Origin: Kamptonema formosum PCC 10802
GTDB lineage: Bacteria > Cyanobacteriota > Cyanobacteriia > Cyanobacteriales > Oscillatoriaceae
NCBI RefSeq assembly: GCF_000332335.1
Contig: NZ_KB235948.1
Span: 869,883-933,882 of the forward strand
Length of the DNA stretch: 64,000 bases
Direction of reading: 5' to 3'
Shown: one piece after another, positions 60,486-64,000 of the stretch
Layout of the letters: the number at the start of each line of letters is the position of its first letter
Numbering within the stretch: position 1 is the stretch's first letter
Program-made: the position numbers and the translations under genes
The notes under the pieces: model-generated
The model's input: only the letters and a program-made list of their open reading frames with translations
The model's database searches: none
What the model was told of the DNA's origin: nothing

Positions 60486-63293
60486 ATGATCCAAGCTCTA
60501 CAGACCGAGCGCAAAACCGAGCCAGCACCGGCAACCTCCGGCACAGCGAGGGGATTGAAAGTGCGCCGGCTATTTTTCCAGAAGATTGCCGGCGGTTTGG
60601 GATTGGCAACCGCCAGCCTGATTTTCATGGTTGGGGTTTCGTACCGGAGCATAACCCAACTCGTTCAGACCAATGCTGCAGTGGAAGACACCTTTACAGC
60701 CCTCAAACAGCTCGATGATGTGCTCTCCCAAATTAAAGAGGCGGAAACTGGGCAGCTCAGCTATATAATAACAGGAGATGAGGCTTATCTAGAAGCCGGT
60801 CGCGCCGCCCCAGAGGCGGTCAGTCAAAAACTGAAGCGTCTCAAAGAGTTAACTGCCAATAATCCGGACCGCCAGCACCTACTGAACCGCTTAGAGGGGC
60901 TGACCGACCATTTATTTGCTGAAATCGACCGGACAGTTGAGTGGCGAAAGAGGGCGGGCTTGGCCGCAGCGCTGCGCTCCTTAAAAACAGAGCGATTCAA
61001 GGAGGACATGAATGAAATACGCAGGCTGATTCATAAATTGGAACTCGAAAAAAAACAGGTCTTGACGCAGCAGCAAGCGCAGGCAAAACTTAGCGGGAGA
61101 AACGCGCTGATTGGCTTTTCCGGTGGAGTCTTGCTAAATTTTGGCATCCTCTTGTGGGTGTACAAACTCATCTATCGGGAGATAGAAAAGCGCAACCGCG
61201 CCGAGGAGGAACTGCAAAAACAGCGCGACTGTACGGGATTCATTATCGAGAAGACTCCCGCACTGGTGATTGGGATAGCGCCTGACGGCGTGACTGAGTT
61301 CGTCAATCCTGCGGTGGAGAGCGCTACGGGATACCGGGCGGAAGAACTGATCGGGCGGAACTGGTGGCAAATCTTTGCTGCGGGCGACGAGTGCCGGCAC
61401 GCCGAGCCATCCTGCAATTTGCAGCGCGGGAATGTGCGCGACTGCGAGATGATTTTGACGGCGCGGAGTGGGGAGAAACGCACCATCTCTTGGAACGCCT
61501 TGAATCGCTCTGACGAACAGGGCAACTTGGTACAAGCGATCGGATTTGGCAATGATATCACCTACCGCGTGCGAGCTGAGGAACAGTTGCGAGCGTCACT
61601 CCAAGAGCTGTCAGACCTTAAATTTGCACTGGACAGGGCTGCTATCGTCGCCATAACTGACCCTCAGGGGATTATTACTTATGCTAATGATAAGTTTTGC
61701 GAACTCTCTCAATATTCTAGGAAAGAGCTGCTCGGTAAAACCCACAGCCTCCTCAAGTCTGGCTATCACTCCCGAGAATTTTTCCAAACCCTTTGGTCAG
61801 CCCTTGCCAAGGGCAAAATTTGGCACGGTGAAATTAAGAATAAAGCCAAGGATGGGACCTATTACTGGGTGGACACAACCATTGTGCCTTTTGTGGACGA
61901 GCGGGGAAAACCCTCTCAGTATTTAGCCATTCGATTTGACATTACGGAACGCAAGCGGGCTGAGGAAATTCGCAAGAGCGCTGAGCTGCTGCAACTGGTG
62001 CTGGACAACATCCCGCAAGCGATTTTTTGGAAAAACCGCAACTCAGTGTATTTGGGGTGCAACCAGAAGTGGTGCGAAATCGTCGGAATTAGCGCTCCTG
62101 AGAATATTATTGGCAAGACAGACGGCGACTTGTGCCGCGAGGAATCGGCAGAGAAATACCGCGAGTCAGACCGGCTATTGATGGATGCGGATACGCCAGA
62201 ACTGCATCATATCCACCGGCGAATCGGGGGAGACGAGCGAGAAATGTGGCTGGATATCAACAAATTTCCCATTCACAGTCCGGAAGGGAAAGTGATTGGC
62301 ATTCTCGGGACGATTGAAGACATCACCTACCGCGTGCGATCGGAAGAAGCCTTGCGGCAATCGGAATTGCGCGAGCGAGAGAGAGCCTTGCAGCTGGAGG
62401 AAACGCTGCGGGAGCTGCAAAAGACCCAAACCCAACTGATCCAGACAGAAAAAATGTCCAGTCTCGGGCAAATGGTTGCCGGTGTCGCCCATGAAATTAA
62501 CAACCCCGTTAACTTCATCTACGGCAACCTCTCCTACATGGGCGAATACATTAAAAACCTCCTCGGCGTGCTGCACCTGTACCAGCAGCACTATCCCCAA
62601 CCGCCGGCAGAAATTCAAGCTGAAATTGAATCCGCTGACCTGGATTTCCTGATTGACGACTTGCCCAAAATGCTGTCTTCTATGAAAGTGGGAGCAGATC
62701 GCATTCGCCAGATTGTGCTGTCGCTGCGGACGTTCTCGCGCCTCGACGAAGCAGACATGAAGGCAGTTGACATTCACGCGGGAATTGACAGCACGCTATT
62801 AATTTTGCAAAACCGGCTAAAGCCAAAAGCGGATCGCGCCGGCATTGAAGTCATTCAAGAGTATGGCAATTTGCCCTTGGTGGAGTGCTATCCAGGGCAA
62901 CTCAACCAGGTGTTTATGAATGTGCTGGGCAATGCGATTGATGCTTTGGAAAGGGGGCACCGGGCGTCGGGAGCTCGGGGGTGCGAACAGCAGCAATCCC
63001 CGGCGCGCCACGCCCCATCGCCTGCGATTCGGATTCGCACAGAAGTGGCGGATAGCAACCGCGCGGTGATTCGGATTGCAGATAATGGATGCGGCATGAC
63101 AGAGGAGGTAAAAGCGCATGTGTTTGACCCCTTTTTCACCACCAAGCCGGTGGGGAAAGGAACCGGATTGGGGCTGGCGATTAGCTATCAGATTGTAACC
63201 CAGAAACATGGCGGAAAAATCTGGTGCGAGTCGCAACCGGCACAGGGGACCGAGTTCTGGATTGAAATTCCGGTGCGGCAAAGTCATCCGTGA
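60486..63293 (+). CDS. PAS sensor histidine kinase with CHASE3 domain
   Basis: 935 residues. Two membrane helices (about 37-58 and 205-228) bracket a CHASE3 extracytoplasmic sensor (FTALKQLDDVLSQIKEAETGQLSYIITGDEAYLE is its hallmark). Three PAS/PAC domains follow (near 250, FIIEKTPALVIGIAPDG; near 380, LKFALDRAAIVAITDPQG; near 505, LQLVLDNIPQAIFWKN), then a coiled coil and HisKA with His669 in MVAGVAHEINNPVNFIYGN, and HATPase with LNQVFMNVLGNAIDAL, IADNGCGM and GKGTGLGLAIS. The long C-terminal insert around RGHRASGARG-type residues is low complexity. No receiver and no adjacent regulator gene. Confidence 0.95.
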   Translation: MIQALQTERKTEPAPATSGTARGLKVRRLFFQKIAGGLGLATASLIFMVGVSYRSITQLVQTNAAVEDTFTALKQLDDVLSQIKEAETGQLSYIITGDEAYLEAGRAAPEAVSQKLKRLKELTANNPDRQHLLNRLEGLTDHLFAEIDRTVEWRKRAGLAAALRSLKTERFKEDMNEIRRLIHKLELEKKQVLTQQQAQAKLSGRNALIGFSGGVLLNFGILLWVYKLIYREIEKRNRAEEELQKQRDCTGFIIEKTPALVIGIAPDGVTEFVNPAVESATGYRAEELIGRNWWQIFAAGDECRHAEPSCNLQRGNVRDCEMILTARSGEKRTISWNALNRSDEQGNLVQAIGFGNDITYRVRAEEQLRASLQELSDLKFALDRAAIVAITDPQGIITYANDKFCELSQYSRKELLGKTHSLLKSGYHSREFFQTLWSALAKGKIWHGEIKNKAKDGTYYWVDTTIVPFVDERGKPSQYLAIRFDITERKRAEEIRKSAELLQLVLDNIPQAIFWKNRNSVYLGCNQKWCEIVGISAPENIIGKTDGDLCREESAEKYRESDRLLMDADTPELHHIHRRIGGDEREMWLDINKFPIHSPEGKVIGILGTIEDITYRVRSEEALRQSELRERERALQLEETLRELQKTQTQLIQTEKMSSLGQMVAGVAHEINNPVNFIYGNLSYMGEYIKNLLGVLHLYQQHYPQPPAEIQAEIESADLDFLIDDLPKMLSSMKVGADRIRQIVLSLRTFSRLDEADMKAVDIHAGIDSTLLILQNRLKPKADRAGIEVIQEYGNLPLVECYPGQLNQVFMNVLGNAIDALERGHRASGARGCEQQQSPARHAPSPAIRIRTEVADSNRAVIRIADNGCGMTEEVKAHVFDPFFTTKPVGKGTGLGLAISYQIVTQKHGGKIWCESQPAQGTEFWIEIPVRQSHP

Positions 63294-63299
63294 TTGGGC

Positions 63300-63333
63300 A
63301 AGAAACCCGGTTTCTTAAAGAAACCGGGTTTCT
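63300..63333. repeat. CCGGGTTT hairpin
   Basis: aagaaacccggtttcttaaa and gaaaccgggtttct between the convergent kinase and PD-(D/E)XK genes; it could serve as a bidirectional transcript end. Confidence 0.82.
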
Positions 63334-63355
63334 ACGCCTCTTGAGGGAACGCATT

Positions 63356-63991
63356 CTACTGCTTGCAGATAGCTTTGAGAACTTGCAGGATCTGGATTGA
63401 ACGCTCAGGTTCAAACAGACTGAGCACCGGCATTAGCTGATAAGTCGGGGGATTTCCCTGCTGCACGCATACAAACTGATAAAGCTCTCCATTTGTCGCC
63501 AGCCCCCAAACTGATGTTTGACGCTCCAGGCTTTTATAGGCATAGGTGAGCAATTGCGCTAAACCAGCTGAGGGGGCGACACTACTGTTTTTAGCTTCTA
63601 TCACCAAAACCCAAAAAAATGCGTCCGCTGCTGTCTTCTGAGCCAGACTGACTGCTAAAATGTCGAACCGGCCTTTAATGATGGTGTCTTCATCTGCTAT
63701 ATTAATCTCGGCGATGTCTTCTTCCAAGGTAATCTGGATAGGCGAGCGATAGAAGCCGGCTAATCGCAGCAAGGGAGCGAGCGCCAGTAACTTCACCTGT
63801 CCTTCCGAGACTTTGCCTGCTGTCAGGTAGCGGCGAAAGTCATTCCGAATTTGCCAAAATTCTTGCTGTTCGGCGTCAGTCAAAGGCTCCAGAGATAGCA
63901 GGGGTGTAAATGAGCTGCTGAACTGCTCTTCTAGCTTAAAAAGGCGCTGGACATCATTCAGAGATAGGTCGCGGGCGTTTAGAGTAGTCAT
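63356..63991 (-). CDS. PD-(D/E)XK nuclease-like protein
   Basis: 211 residues. IKGRFDILAVSLAQ ... FFWVLVIEAKNSSVAPSAGLAQLLTYA has the D-x(n)-E-x-K layout of the restriction-endonuclease fold (as in HSDR_N and related cyanobacterial proteins often annotated as restriction subunit R). Preceded by a helical N-terminus and followed by VWGLATNGELYQFVCV, which is typical of the type I R-subunit N-terminal domain. No methylase or specificity gene is visible, so it is probably a stand-alone protein rather than a restriction system. Start is ATG 63991; the gene's upstream region is cut by the window edge. Confidence 0.8.
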   Translation of the reverse strand: MTTLNARDLSLNDVQRLFKLEEQFSSSFTPLLSLEPLTDAEQQEFWQIRNDFRRYLTAGKVSEGQVKLLALAPLLRLAGFYRSPIQITLEEDIAEINIADEDTIIKGRFDILAVSLAQKTAADAFFWVLVIEAKNSSVAPSAGLAQLLTYAYKSLERQTSVWGLATNGELYQFVCVQQGNPPTYQLMPVLSLFEPERSIQILQVLKAICKQ

Positions 63992-64000
63992 AAGTTGAGT

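Noticed and set aside
55775-63293. A two-component pair formed by the two kinases
   Set aside because: They are separated by an opposite-strand gene and neither is next to a DNA-binding regulator, so there is no basis to link them.
63356-63991. Restriction-modification system
   Set aside because: Only the PD-(D/E)XK-like protein is visible; no methyltransferase with DNA-type motifs (NPPY/DPPY) is nearby, and the other methyltransferases belong to polysaccharide families.

Overview
The window looks like a chromosomal segment of a filamentous, non-marine cyanobacterium, probably Oscillatoriales-like. This is inferred from the gene set (cyanobacterial RuvB with an N-terminal extension, GlmM, an HpsL-like polysaccharide membrane protein, PAS/DUF4118 and CHASE3 kinases), from heptanucleotide short tandem repeats, and from many interspersed palindromes. 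No rRNA, tRNA or CRISPR array was seen.

Layout. 1-686 is a 98-bp tandem repeat array cut by the window edge. 858-3837 holds housekeeping or hypothetical genes (TPR protein, ruvB, a conserved hypothetical). From about 3.85 to 54.4 kb is a very large surface-polysaccharide island: an ABC-2 exporter pair (wzm/wzt), methyltransferases, two sulfotransferases, at least ten glycosyltransferases, a CDP-glucose-derived deoxysugar set (rfbF, rfbG, a C-methyltransferase, a 3,5-epimerase-like protein and a reductase), dTDP-rhamnose genes (rfbA-like, rfbC, rfbD; no rfbB in the window), glmM, an O-antigen-polymerase/HpsL-like membrane protein, a GHMP kinase and a galU-like uridylyltransferase. The likely product is an exported, sulfated and methylated heteropolysaccharide containing rhamnose and a branched 6-deoxyhexose (inference).

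Embedded at 25.8-35.6 kb is a type I secretion locus: a 663-residue RTX repeat protein without signal peptide, a 307-residue protein of unknown function on the other strand, a parvulin-type PPIase, a 1008-residue exporter (cyclic-nucleotide-binding-like domain, C39-like domain lacking its catalytic residues, ABC transporter) and an HlyD-type adaptor. The degenerate peptidase and the C-terminal secretion-type end of the RTX protein agree with leaderless RTX export.

54.5-64 kb carries a GST, two large PAS histidine kinases, a double aspartyl-protease-fold protein and a PD-(D/E)XK-like protein.

The most unusual non-coding content is the repeat load: a 96-97-bp MITE-like element with terminal inverted repeats (three full copies, one half copy, and one local direct repeat that shows the unoccupied site), a family of AAACCCGGTTT hairpins of which one encodes the end of a sulfotransferase, GGACAGGCG hairpins, CGTTCCCAG hairpins, several tandem arrays (98, 42, 25, 21, 43 bp) and heptad repeats that run directly into start codons.
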